From contig CP073041.1 in NCBI GenBank assembly GCA_025370055.1, positions 4,154,001 to 4,218,000 of the forward strand: 64,000 nt of DNA, given 5' to 3'. The DNA is from Woronichinia naegeliana WA131. GTDB taxonomy: Bacteria > Cyanobacteriota > Cyanobacteriia > Cyanobacteriales > Microcystaceae. Made by a program: the position numbers and the translations under genes. Positions within the stretch are counted from its first letter, which is position 1; each line of letters starts with the position of its first letter. The notes beneath the pieces were generated by a model. That model searched no databases, had not been told where the DNA came from, and saw only the letters and a list, made by a program, of their open reading frames with translations. Positions 50,335 to 59,700 of the stretch are shown here, one piece after another.

Positions 50335-52251
50335 TTAGGGATTGGTCGTCGTTGTCGGGTTCAGATCGGTAGGCAGGGGAGGACTCTCCAACTCTGGAGT
50401 ATTGGGTGTGACAGGAACACTGGTCGGAACAGGTGTTAAGGCCTGTTTCCAATCCTTAATCAAGTCTCTGGCCGTGTTATAGGCGGCACTTTCCTTGGGA
50501 ATTACTCGTGCTAGGCGAATCGCTTCTGATAAAGAAGCCTCACTGGCTTTTTCCTGGGCTAGGGATAGGAGTTGATAGCTCCATGTATTAATCGATTGAA
50601 TCCGCTGACTGCCTGCTTCCGTTGAGAGGGGAATTTGGAGAATTAAACGAATGGCATTGGAGAGAGATTCTGGTGTTCGAGCCTCGGCCAGTGCGTTTGC
50701 CCGTTGCAGGGTTTTCTGAGATTGAATTTCCTGCTGCCAAAGATTGATATTTTTACGCGCTTCAGGATACAGAACTCGTCCAGAGCGAACTTGAGATGCC
50801 GTACTAATCGCTGAGGCATAGTCTTGATTGGCAGCGATCGCTTTTGCTTGATCGAGCAAGGGTTGATCCTCTTGGCGTTCTACCATTGTCTGCCATTCTC
50901 GCATTTCTTGACGGGCTTCGGAATAAAGAGCGCGATCGCGGCTAATACTAGAAGCTTGATCGATGGCCTGTTGCAGATCGCCAACATTACCAGAGTCAGC
51001 TAATTCTTTTGCCTTAGCAAGTACTGGTTTATCTTCATAGATTTGAATTTGCTTTATCCAGTTATTGATATCCCGTAGAGCATCTTGATAACGGGGATTG
51101 CTATCGGGAACCAGTTTGGCCTCGGCGATCGCGGTCGTTAAATCTGCGACCGTACCCGATTCAGCCATTTGTCGAGCCTTAGCCAATTGGGTTAAAGCCG
51201 TTTCCTCCGTGCGCCAACCTTGGATTAATTCTTGCGCCACCGTGTAAAGGGGACGAGTTTGATCTGCTATTCTTTCCGCCGTTGAAATGGCCGATTGAAT
51301 GCCCTCTAACGTGCCGGATTGAGCATCACTGCCAGCCGTTCCTAGTAACTGCCATTCGTTAGTATCTTCCGCCGGAAAAATATTTTCTGGAATACGATCA
51401 ACGGTGCTGGACAGGGTTTGCCAATCCTTGTCATCAATTAGATTTTGAATAAAGTTCTGTAATTTTTCCTTGGCTTTATTTATTAAACCCAAAGATTCCT
51501 GATAGGCATAACTTTCCTTGGGAATTTTTTGAGCTTCGGCGATCGCTTTCAGCCAATTGTCAATGCCACCCCGACGCAAAATCCGATAAGCCGTGTCTAA
51601 TTTACTGCTTTCTTCCTGGGCTAACTGAATATTTTTAACGCTTTGATCGTATCTCGTCGTTCCCCAGTAACGATTATCCAGATTCAATAATTTTACCGCC
51701 GCCCGAAAAGCATCATTCCAGCGTGCCTTCCGCAGGTTATCCTCAACCTCAGCAAAAATAGCTTCTCCTTTTTTCCAGGTCTCTTGCCAACTGCTAATAC
51801 GCTCTTCAACTAATTTATAGGCCTGTACCTGATTGGGAATGCGTTTTACCGTGGCGATCGCTTCATCTAACTTGCCATCTTGGAAAGATTCATCCGCTAA
51901 ACTCACAATTTCATTGGCCCATTCTTCAATGCTACGGTTTGCTTCGCCATAGAGAGGGTGATCCTTGGGCAAGCTTGCTACCAATTTGATCGCCTGTAAT
52001 AGACTATCCACCGTTCTATCATCCGCAGATAACTGAGCACAATATAAGCGCATAGAGGCGGAGGCGATCGGCCAGAAAATACGAGAACACTGGGGACTCT
52101 TGGGCAACTTAAACAGCATGTTCGTTGCCGTAAAGCCAATCCCTCCTGACACCAAAATCAGCACAATCGCCCAAAACTGATAGGGAAACCGTTCGGCTTG
52201 ACGCTGAACCTGCTGATAAGCTTGGCGACTAACAGATTGTAAATTATTCAT
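50335..52251 (-). CDS. Membrane-anchored helical-repeat protein
   Basis: About 638 residues; start taken at MNNLQSVSRQAYQQVQ, because the 15 residues before it are Pro-rich and atypical. One transmembrane segment near residue 30 (FWAIVLILVSGGIGFTATNML). The rest is a run of helical repeats of about 55 residues, each with a phrase like SLAEAIRLARVIPKESAAY and a following W (for example LTTAIAEAKLVPDSNPRY, LQQAIDQASSISRDRALY), and a Pro/Thr-rich C-terminal tail. Conserved in cyanobacteria as far as I recall; function unknown. Confidence 0.75.
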   Translation of the reverse strand: MNNLQSVSRQAYQQVQRQAERFPYQFWAIVLILVSGGIGFTATNMLFKLPKSPQCSRIFWPIASASMRLYCAQLSADDRTVDSLLQAIKLVASLPKDHPLYGEANRSIEEWANEIVSLADESFQDGKLDEAIATVKRIPNQVQAYKLVEERISSWQETWKKGEAIFAEVEDNLRKARWNDAFRAAVKLLNLDNRYWGTTRYDQSVKNIQLAQEESSKLDTAYRILRRGGIDNWLKAIAEAQKIPKESYAYQESLGLINKAKEKLQNFIQNLIDDKDWQTLSSTVDRIPENIFPAEDTNEWQLLGTAGSDAQSGTLEGIQSAISTAERIADQTRPLYTVAQELIQGWRTEETALTQLAKARQMAESGTVADLTTAIAEAKLVPDSNPRYQDALRDINNWIKQIQIYEDKPVLAKAKELADSGNVGDLQQAIDQASSISRDRALYSEARQEMREWQTMVERQEDQPLLDQAKAIAANQDYASAISTASQVRSGRVLYPEARKNINLWQQEIQSQKTLQRANALAEARTPESLSNAIRLILQIPLSTEAGSQRIQSINTWSYQLLSLAQEKASEASLSEAIRLARVIPKESAAYNTARDLIKDWKQALTPVPTSVPVTPNTPELESPPLPTDLNPTTTTNP

Positions 52252-52533
52252 CAGAGGAGGCCGTTGATGGTCTGGAGGAGTCGGGTTTGAAAACACAGTA
52301 TTATCAGGCTAGGGAATTGAGGACACCGAGAGAGGATTTAATCTCTGGACGACTAAGATCAGGAATTTTCTGAAAGCAGGAAATTTTTGACCTATCTTAG
52401 CATTACTTTGACGATCTCCCTAGGCATTTTTCCTTAGCCAACCCATTTTTTCTCCAAAACAACAGAGAGTGATCGCCGCTTAACGAAATCTTCGCTAGAC
52501 CAGGGGCGATCGCTTTTCCTCAAACGCTTTAAA

Positions 52534-53148
52534 CTACAACGCAACTGTTGACAGACTACTCGGTTCAATCACCTTATCAATGAGTCCGTATTCCTTCGCT
52601 TCGGCTGCGGACATAAAATAATCCCGGTCCGTATCCTTGGCAATTTTCTCGATGGTTTGGCCAGTGCGAAGGGCCAACATTTCATTGAGTTGCTGACGAA
52701 TCCGCAGAATTTCCTGGGCCTCAATTTGAATATCCGTTGCTTGACGACGACCGGTACCCCCCATCGGTTGGTGAATCATGATACGGGCATGGGGCAAGGC
52801 TAATCTTTTACCCGGCGTACCGGCGGCTAATAAAAACGATCCCATTGATGCCGCTAAACCCACACAGATTGTCACCACTTCCGACTTAATGTATTGCATG
52901 GTGTCGTAGATGGCCATGCCTGCCGTTACCGATCCCCCCGGAGAATTGATATACAGATAGATCGGTTTACTGGGATCATCGGAGTCAAGATAGAGTAAAA
53001 AAGCGACAATGCGGTTGGCGATCGAGTCATTCACTTCTTGACCCAGAAAAATAATTCGTTCCTGGCTTAGACGAGTATAGATATCGATCCAACGCTCATA
53101 CTGACTACCGGGCAGACGATAGGGAACACTGGGAACACCAATAGGCAT
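52534..53148 (-). CDS. clpP3: ATP-dependent Clp protease catalytic subunit ClpP
   Basis: 204 residues. Serine protease core: nucleophile in [14 protein letters not shown], histidine in [11 protein letters not shown] and a downstream aspartate ([19 protein letters not shown]). Paired with the inactive ClpR encoded 60 bp upstream; cyanobacterial ClpP3 and ClpR form a mixed ring that works with ClpC. The clpP3 number follows from this pairing. Confidence 0.93.
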   Translation of the reverse strand: MPIGVPSVPYRLPGSQYERWIDIYTRLSQERIIFLGQEVNDSIANRIVAFLLYLDSDDPSKPIYLYINSPGGSVTAGMAIYDTMQYIKSEVVTICVGLAASMGSFLLAAGTPGKRLALPHARIMIHQPMGGTGRRQATDIQIEAQEILRIRQQLNEMLALRTGQTIEKIAKDTDRDYFMSAAEAKEYGLIDKVIEPSSLSTVAL

Positions 53149-53208
53149 AGGTCAAAAGGTCAAAAATATTCAAAAGGACAGAGGACAACAAGGCAGGAGT
53201 GTAAAAAC

Positions 53209-53889
53209 TTAGCGTAGAGCCGCAAGCGGTTGGGGCAATTGCTTGGAATTTTCTAAGACCTTATCAATTAATCCGTACTCTTTAGCCTGTTCTGGGGTGA
53301 GATAAAAAGTACGATCCAAGTCTTTGGCCAATTTCTCAACGGTTTGACCCGTCGTTTGGGAAAGAATTTCTAGCATGGTACGTTTATTGTCTAGTACCTC
53401 CTTGGCCCGAATTTGGATATCTGTGGCCTGCCCTCTTGCTCCCGTACGATTTTGATTCAGGACAATGGTGGCATGGGGTAAACTAGCTCGAAAGCCCTTC
53501 GTTCCGGCAGCGAGGATCATAGCAGCCGTTCCCATCGCTTGACCAATACAAATAGTATGGACGGGGGGTTTAATGTAATTAATCGTGTCGCAAATCGCAA
53601 AAGCTTCTGTTTCAAACCCGATCGCATCCCCTGTGTACCAGGAAGTTCCCGTTGAATTAATATAGAAAAAGATCGGTTTATCGGGGTCATCAAATTGCAA
53701 GAAGAGGAGTTGGGCAATGATTAATTGCGTCACATCCAGCCCGACTTGCTGTTTATGCTCATCGGAAGAAAACAGCGGCATTCCCAAATAAACAATCCGT
53801 TCTTTGAGTAACAGGGACTCTAGATCGGGAGGTGGAGTACGGAAAGACATATCTCCGTAGTAGGCAGTTTGAACCGCTTTAATTTCCAT
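53209..53889 (-). CDS. clpR: Inactive Clp protease subunit ClpR
   Basis: 226 residues with the ClpP fold but without the catalytic residues: the serine position reads CIGQAMGTAAMILAAG and the histidine strand LPHATIVLNQNRTGARG. The family-specific N-terminal extension (YYGDMSFRTPPPDLESLLL) is present. First gene of the clpR-clpP3 pair. Confidence 0.93.
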   Translation of the reverse strand: MEIKAVQTAYYGDMSFRTPPPDLESLLLKERIVYLGMPLFSSDEHKQQVGLDVTQLIIAQLLFLQFDDPDKPIFFYINSTGTSWYTGDAIGFETEAFAICDTINYIKPPVHTICIGQAMGTAAMILAAGTKGFRASLPHATIVLNQNRTGARGQATDIQIRAKEVLDNKRTMLEILSQTTGQTVEKLAKDLDRTFYLTPEQAKEYGLIDKVLENSKQLPQPLAALR

Positions 53890-54016
53890 TGTTACTTTGC
53901 TAGTCAGGTTAGGGCTAAAGACAAACGCGATTTTGGCAAAATGTTGTCTGTTTTTTTAGTCTAGTTATGTATTCTAGCGCAGATCAACTTCCGAATCATG
54001 GCCCGAATCATTGCCA

Positions 54017-54051
54017 CAAAAAACAACCCGATCTCCTTAACTGAAGTCGGG
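54017..54051 (-). terminator. Terminator of the rpsP-KH operon
   Basis: On the minus strand a hairpin with stem CCCGA/TCGGG and a partly paired loop, followed by TTGTTTTTT. It lies about 60 bases past the stop of the KH-domain gene. Confidence 0.6.
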
Positions 54052-54113
54052 CATAGAGGCTTTTAATTAATTTCCAGCAATTGCTAACCGCCAAAAACCT
54101 AAAGAGGAGATTT

Positions 54114-54503
54114 CTAATCAGTAGAATAGCGGGGACGGGAGCGACGACGCTGAAACTTTTCTGCTTCATGCCCGTTGCCGTAGGGTCGTCTTTTTCTGGT
54201 CAGATAGGAACTGCTTTGATCGCGATCGCTCTCATAGACATCCAGATAAACCGTTTGACCCACCGTTGCCGCTGCCACCTCTAGAACAGTGCAGATAGCA
54301 TTCAGATTGCGGCCACCACGCCCAAAGATACGACCCTTATCTTCACCTTCTATGGCCACTCGAATCCAAACCCGTTGTTTACGGTTCGCTTGTTCACAGT
54401 CAACGCGCAGAGAATCAGAAGCCGATAAAAAAGGGGTTATTAAAAAAGAGACCAATCCCATGTAGTCGGGACTATGAATTTGAGGAGAGACAGCAAGAAC
54501 CAT
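54114..54503 (-). CDS. KH-domain RNA-binding protein (KhpA-like)
   Basis: 129 residues. KH signature IEGEDKGRIFGRGGRNLNAICTVLEVAA contains the GxxG-type loop (GRGG). The tail is Arg/Gly-rich (RKRRPYGNGHEAEKFQRRRSRPR). Follows rpsP by five bases, as KhpA/YlqC genes usually do, so it is translated from the same mRNA. Binds RNA; probable role in ribosome assembly or small-RNA control. Confidence 0.88.
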   Translation of the reverse strand: MVLAVSPQIHSPDYMGLVSFLITPFLSASDSLRVDCEQANRKQRVWIRVAIEGEDKGRIFGRGGRNLNAICTVLEVAAATVGQTVYLDVYESDRDQSSSYLTRKRRPYGNGHEAEKFQRRRSRPRYSTD

Positions 54504-54508
54504 TACAT

Positions 54509-54775
54509 TTATGCTTTGAGTTGTTCAAATACTTGAGCTTTCTCTAGTAAGGAGCGCACTGTATCAGTGGGCTGAGCACCTTGCTTGAGACGCTGGATAA
54601 TTGCAGGTACATCAAGGCGAGTTTCATCAGTACGGGGATTATAAAATCCTAACTCTTCCAAGGGACGACCATCACGGCGACTAGTACTGTGCATAGCCAC
54701 AATACGATAACTCACTTCTCTTTTTTTACCGAAACGTTTTAAGCGCAACTTGATCATAAGTTCTTCAAAATTCAC
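54509..54775 (-). CDS. rpsP: 30S ribosomal protein S16
   Basis: 88 residues, [28 protein letters not shown]; the usual bS16 start [10 protein letters not shown] is eight codons in and may be the true one (it would begin at 54757). [16 protein letters not shown] is characteristic. Confidence 0.96.
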   Translation of the reverse strand: MNFEELMIKLRLKRFGKKREVSYRIVAMHSTSRRDGRPLEELGFYNPRTDETRLDVPAIIQRLKQGAQPTDTVRSLLEKAQVFEQLKA

Positions 54776-54946
54776 CTTTCCGATTCTATCGTATTCCTGG
54801 CATTCTGGTGCATTTTCTAAGATCTAAGGCCTGTCAAGGGTTAAGCGAGGAGCCTATTTTCAAAAGCTTAGATCATCCTAGAGTTGACTTCTGAATTACA
54901 ATAATCAGGATACAAATCTTTACATATTGTCGAATCACCGAAAATT

Positions 54947-55207
54947 ATGGCCGCTAACGTTGAAATCTATACCTGGAGAACTTGTCCGTTCTGTATTCGT
55001 GCAAAATCCCTGCTCAAGCAAAAAGACGTAGATTTTACGGAATACTGTATTGATGGGGACTCTGCCGCTCGTAGTGCCATGAGCGATCGCGCCAATGGTC
55101 GTTCTAGTCTGCCTCAGATTTTTATCAATAATCAGCACATTGGAGGCTGTGATAATCTCTACGCACTCAATGCTCAGGGTAAATTAGATGCCCTGTTAGT
55201 TGCTTAA
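54947..55207 (+). CDS. grxC: Glutaredoxin 3
   Basis: 86 residues. Dithiol active site CPFC in YTWRTCPFCIRAKSLL, the cis-Pro region LPQIFINNQ, and the glutathione-binding GGCDNLYAL. Reduces disulfides with glutathione. Followed by gshB after 45 bases, so both glutathione functions share an operon. Confidence 0.96.
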   Translation: MAANVEIYTWRTCPFCIRAKSLLKQKDVDFTEYCIDGDSAARSAMSDRANGRSSLPQIFINNQHIGGCDNLYALNAQGKLDALLVA

Positions 55208-55252
55208 TTGCTTTTCTGTACGTTTTACCCTTTTTTTAGCAGGATAATTGCC

Positions 55253-56227
55253 GTGAAATTTGCCTTTATCATTGACCCCTTGGCCCGTCTCGACCCAGGC
55301 CATGACACCACTGTCGCCATTATGGAAGCCGCCCAGCGTCTTGGCCATGAGGTCTGGATCACAGAAATGAATCAGTTAAGCGTGGTCAATGGTAAAGCCT
55401 GGGCAACCTTACAACAGCTTAAACTTAATCCGGTATCCCTCATTGAGGGGCGTTGGGTGGCAGAGGCTCGATGGTATGAGATTCAAGAAACGGGTTTTTT
55501 CTGTCTAGAAACAATGGATGGAGTCTGGATGCGAAAAGATCCCCCTGTCACCATTCGTTATCTCTATGCCACCTATATTTTGGATTTAATTGATCCCCAA
55601 AAAACCCTGCTGATTAATTCTCCCCAGGGATTACGGGAAGCGAATGAAAAAATGTACACTCTGCAATTCCATGAGGTAATGCCCGCAACCATTGTCAGTC
55701 AAGACAAAGCAGTTATTCGGGAATTTGTAGAAGAGCATGGTTCGGCTGTCCTGAAACCCTTGGGAGGAAAAGCAGGGGAAGGAATTTTATTTTTAGAACC
55801 CGGCGATCGCAATTTTAATTCGATGATTGAAATCAGTACTCAACAGGGGCTGGAACCTGTGATGGTGCAGCGTTTTTTACCAGAAGCGAAGGAGGGGGAT
55901 AAACGTATTATTTTACTTAATGGGGAAGCGATCGGAGCCGTCAATCGCATTCCGACGGGTAAAGAATTTCGCGGTAATATGGCTGTTGGTGGAAGGGTTG
56001 CTAAAACGGAAATTACACCCAGGGAACAGGAAATTTGTCAGCGTTTAAGTCCCAAGTTACAAGCAGATGGTCTTTATTTTGTCGGCATTGATGTAATTGG
56101 GGGTTATCTGACGGAAGTGAATGTCACCAGTCCAACGGGAGTGCGAGAAATTGATCGACTCCAGGATGTCAGTTTAGGAGAGACGGTCATTCGTTGGTTA
56201 GAATCTTATCGTGCTAAAAATACCTAA
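55253..56227 (+). CDS. gshB: Glutathione synthetase
   Basis: 324 residues with a GTG start (VKFAFIIDPLARLDPGHDTT) after an AGCAGGATAA site; an upstream in-frame ATG would add 15 atypical residues. ATP-grasp fold: MRKDPPVTIRYLYATYILD, VLKPLGGKAGEGILFLE, RIPTGKEFRGNMAVGG and TEVNVTSPTGVREIDRL. Joins gamma-glutamylcysteine and glycine. Confidence 0.96.
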   Translation: MKFAFIIDPLARLDPGHDTTVAIMEAAQRLGHEVWITEMNQLSVVNGKAWATLQQLKLNPVSLIEGRWVAEARWYEIQETGFFCLETMDGVWMRKDPPVTIRYLYATYILDLIDPQKTLLINSPQGLREANEKMYTLQFHEVMPATIVSQDKAVIREFVEEHGSAVLKPLGGKAGEGILFLEPGDRNFNSMIEISTQQGLEPVMVQRFLPEAKEGDKRIILLNGEAIGAVNRIPTGKEFRGNMAVGGRVAKTEITPREQEICQRLSPKLQADGLYFVGIDVIGGYLTEVNVTSPTGVREIDRLQDVSLGETVIRWLESYRAKNT

Positions 56228-56281
56228 TCCACCGGCGATCGCGCTTTCTCAACACTTAACTTCCATAGGCTGACATAAAGA

Positions 56282-56315
56282 TAAAAATGATGTTGCAGAG
56301 ACTTTCCACAACATC
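56282..56315 (-). terminator. Terminator downstream of nrdB
   Basis: On the minus strand a 7-bp stem GATGTTG / CAACATC with a 13-base loop is followed by ATTTTTA. It begins about 33 bases after the nrdB stop. Confidence 0.65.
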
Positions 56316-56348
56316 AAAAATATCTCAGAACTTTAGTGTTAGATCTTG

Positions 56349-56735
56349 TTAGATATCGTCCCAGCCTGATACGCCAGAAGACATAACATAGCTGGTAACA
56401 GTGGCCTCAAAGAAATTAGCCTTGGTATGACCTTCTTTTTTGGTATCAGAAAAACGCTCTAAATGAGTATAGGGACTCTTATCATATTTAGAGTCTTTAA
56501 ATAAAGGTTCTAACCCGATCGCTCGCAGGCGCATATTGGCTAAATACTTAGTGTATTGCTCTGTGCTGTTTTCGGTGATCCCCAAAATGTTATTGCCAAC
56601 AATATGATTTGTCCAACGACATTCTTGCTCTACGGCTCCCGCAAACATTTCATAAACTTGATCAACAGAATAAGGAAAAATTTGCATGGCTTCAGGCAAT
56701 AGTTTTTGGTAAAGTCGAACGTGACTTAATTCATC
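56349..56735 (-). CDS. nrdB: nrdB exon 4
   Basis: 387 nt encoding residues 229/230-357, starting GAT GAA TTA AGT CAC (DELSH, metal ligands E231 and H234) and ending SSGVSGWDDI. A longer open frame here runs back into the intron and is not the real start. Confidence 0.9.
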   Translation of the reverse strand, partial: DELSHVRLYQKLLPEAMQIFPYSVDQVYEMFAGAVEQECRWTNHIVGNNILGITENSTEQYTKYLANMRLRAIGLEPLFKDSKYDKSPYTHLERFSDTKKEGHTKANFFEATVTSYVMSSGVSGWDDI

Positions 56736-59700
56736 CTTTATATGTTCAGCAAGGTTCGTTAGTCCCTGCCCGTCCTTCACAGAACAGCTAATAGTCACCT
56801 ACTAGAACAGACCATATCACCTTCCCCATTGGGAAGCCCCCCATTTCGGACTACTTAGCCCTACGCCTCTCGGCTGGTCGTTGCACCTTCAGACTCGACG
56901 ACATCCCAAGCATCTAACCAAGCCTTCTTATATCGAACATTACTGATTTGAGAAGGATCTATACCGAGTTGAATCGCTAATTCCTTATTCGAGCAAGTAG
57001 AAAGTTTTTTAATAACTTCAATTCTTTTCTCGATAGGGATTTTACTATTCAATCCTCGACTATTTACAGTTTTGGTAATACCATTCAGAGACTCATACTG
57101 GTTCCAAATAGAAGTTAGTCGCTTTCTATGGCGAATCAAAGAAACGTAACGGCTATGCAATCCATACTTAAGTCCAATCTCCGTGTTGTCAAGTCCATCA
57201 ATAATGTCTTGAATTAACATTAAATATTGGGCATTTGTAAGTTTAGCCATCCCATTATCCTCCGCTTTTGATGGAGGCTTTAAACCTATTTGGATCGCAT
57301 GGCGGATGTTCTCTGATGGAGTTACCAATTCTAAATTAGTTAGCTGGTTATTTGCTTTGTTTCCATCAATGTGATTAATTTGAAATCCGTCTGGAATTTC
57401 GCCGTTGAATGCTTCCCAAATTACTCTATGAGCCAACCAAACTTTTCCATAGCAAGAAAATTGACTATAGCCACTTGTGCCTTTTGTCATTTGCTTAAAC
57501 CCAGAACCTCTGGTTTTCAACATAGAACCATCATCAAAGATTCTATACGGCAACATTGGATGTTTCGCTTCCATATCATTTCCTCTTCATCTACGAGATG
57601 AATTATGACATGAGAGAGTTCGTCTTGTCCACTTGGCTCAGGATTGTCTCTGTGAGATATTCCCTGAATTAAAGGGGTTTTTCAATTGGAATTACTTCCA
57701 AAAGCCGCTACGAATTAACGGTTAATCATTTTGAAAATGTCGGCTGAACCAGGCATTAACATCCGTGAAGCTAAGTTGTAAAAGTAAATAACGCGAATAC
57801 CCATCTTTTCAGTAGGGGCTAGAACATACCATTATCTTTGAAAACCTAAAGATACTCACCCTCTGTTCGTTGAACCTTCTCCCAATATGGGGGCTTGGCT
57901 GCTGATCGCCCATTATTAAGATCAAATCCCTTACGGCTTTCGATCAATCCCTTAATTTTTTTCTGCTCTCGCTCCATTACGTTTGTCATTTCTAACTTCG
58001 CTTTGGCATAAAGGCTTTAGGGGGTTCCAGCAATTTGGCGAGTTTTCACTGACATCTCACGATGCTAGGGGGCCTTAATTTAACCCATTGTAAAAATACA
58101 AACCTTCTAGTAAATAATCTGCCAAAAGGGCAATAAAGTAATTTTCTTGAGTCGAATTATCTACATACTTTTGATACAGTCCCGCAATAAATTGACAACG
58201 ATCTTTTAAGACCTTATCTGTACGCCAAAAATCATAAACAGCAGTTCTTTTTTCAGAAGGAATAATGCTCTCAATCATGTACTGATAACTCTGGTTGTGC
58301 ATTCCTTCCTGGGAAATTTGTTCTGCCATACAAAGACTAATTTCAGGAGCCGTAATCGAATTTTTAAGATGAGGAATGTTACACGTTTGGACGGAATCGA
58401 GAAAAGTTAAATAAGATAAAATTCCATCAAAAGCGTAGCGTTCATCATCGGTTAAATTCCAATAATCGGTAACATCCTGGGTAATATCTAAACGCTGCGG
58501 AATCCAGAAGTTTTCACGCATTTGCTGATATAAACCAACTGCCCAATTGTAACGAAGTTGCCCTAAGCACATGTGTCACCACTTGCACTCGGCTTCAGAA
58601 CGTAGCATGAGACTTTCACCTCACTACGCTCCTGACTTCTAATCCCTTTCGGTTTGCCAGATGGTTTACCGTTGAACTTTGTTTTCCCTACAGGTTTCTT
58701 CCTTCATATCAATCCTTGTTTTCTTGTCATGGCAATCCAGATGGAGTAGCTGGAGATTATAATAATAATCCTTGCCGCCTTTATAAGTGGGGACAATGTG
58801 GTCTATCTCCCATTTGTCGTCAATCCTGAATGGATTGTGACAGTATGGACACACTCCTTTTTGTCTGCTCATTAGTTTCAGTACTCTTGGGCGTATGGTT
58901 GGATGGTGTTTCACCCTGTTTGCCCAATATGCCTCGTTTCCATCATAGATACTTGCGTGACCTTTTACCCTTATGTGCCTTTCGATTTTGGTGTCCGAAT
59001 GAGCGTGTAGGGTGGTATTGTTGTCAGAAAATTCCCATTTTCTGTCCTTATTAGTATCCATCGTGTGGAAATACTTATTATCCACCCATCCTCTTGGTTT
59101 TTGAGGATGTCTTCTTCTAGCCCATTTTCTGAGTTTCCAGAATAGTAGATGGTCTAATTTCCCAAATGTTTCTTTGGAATTGGCGAATCGGTAATAGTTC
59201 GCCCATCCTTTGATGATTGGGTTTAGTCTTTTGATAAGGACTTCTTGTGGGGCTGACTTGCAATGGTCGATGATCTCCGCTAGTCTTCCATAGTGTTCCT
59301 TGATTGCCTTACGAGAAGGTTTGATGAGCGTTGTGTATCCTGTTGGCTTGCCATTGGATAGCTTGTTGCTTCTGTATAATCCAGTTTTGTATTGCTTGAA
59401 GTTGAATCCGAGAAAGTCGAATCCTTCTCTGCTGCTTTTGATACTGGTTTTGTCTTCTCTGAGTGTAAGACCAATGGGGGTCAGAAATTTCTGGATAACC
59501 TCTTGACATTCTTCTATGATGTCCTTGTCTTCGTGTATTACCACGAAATCATCAGCGTATCTTACTACTGTTAGTGTAGCTTTGGTTTGTTGCTGACTTA
59601 GACTGTGCATAGAGTTTGTGCAGATGTTGTAATATTTCTTCCTGTATTTCTTTTCGCTCCATAGCCATTCCTTGAGGTCTGTTTCCAGTCCGTGTAAGGC

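Noticed and set aside
56349-56798. A separate 149-residue protein starting MTISCSVKDGQGLTNLAEHIKDELSH
   Set aside because: Everything before DELSH comes from group I intron 3; it is exon 4 of nrdB.
58075-58572. A separate 165-residue open frame starting MCLGQLRYNWA
   Set aside because: The first residues are intron sequence and the last two run into the next intron. The true unit is nrdB exon 2, 58083-58556.
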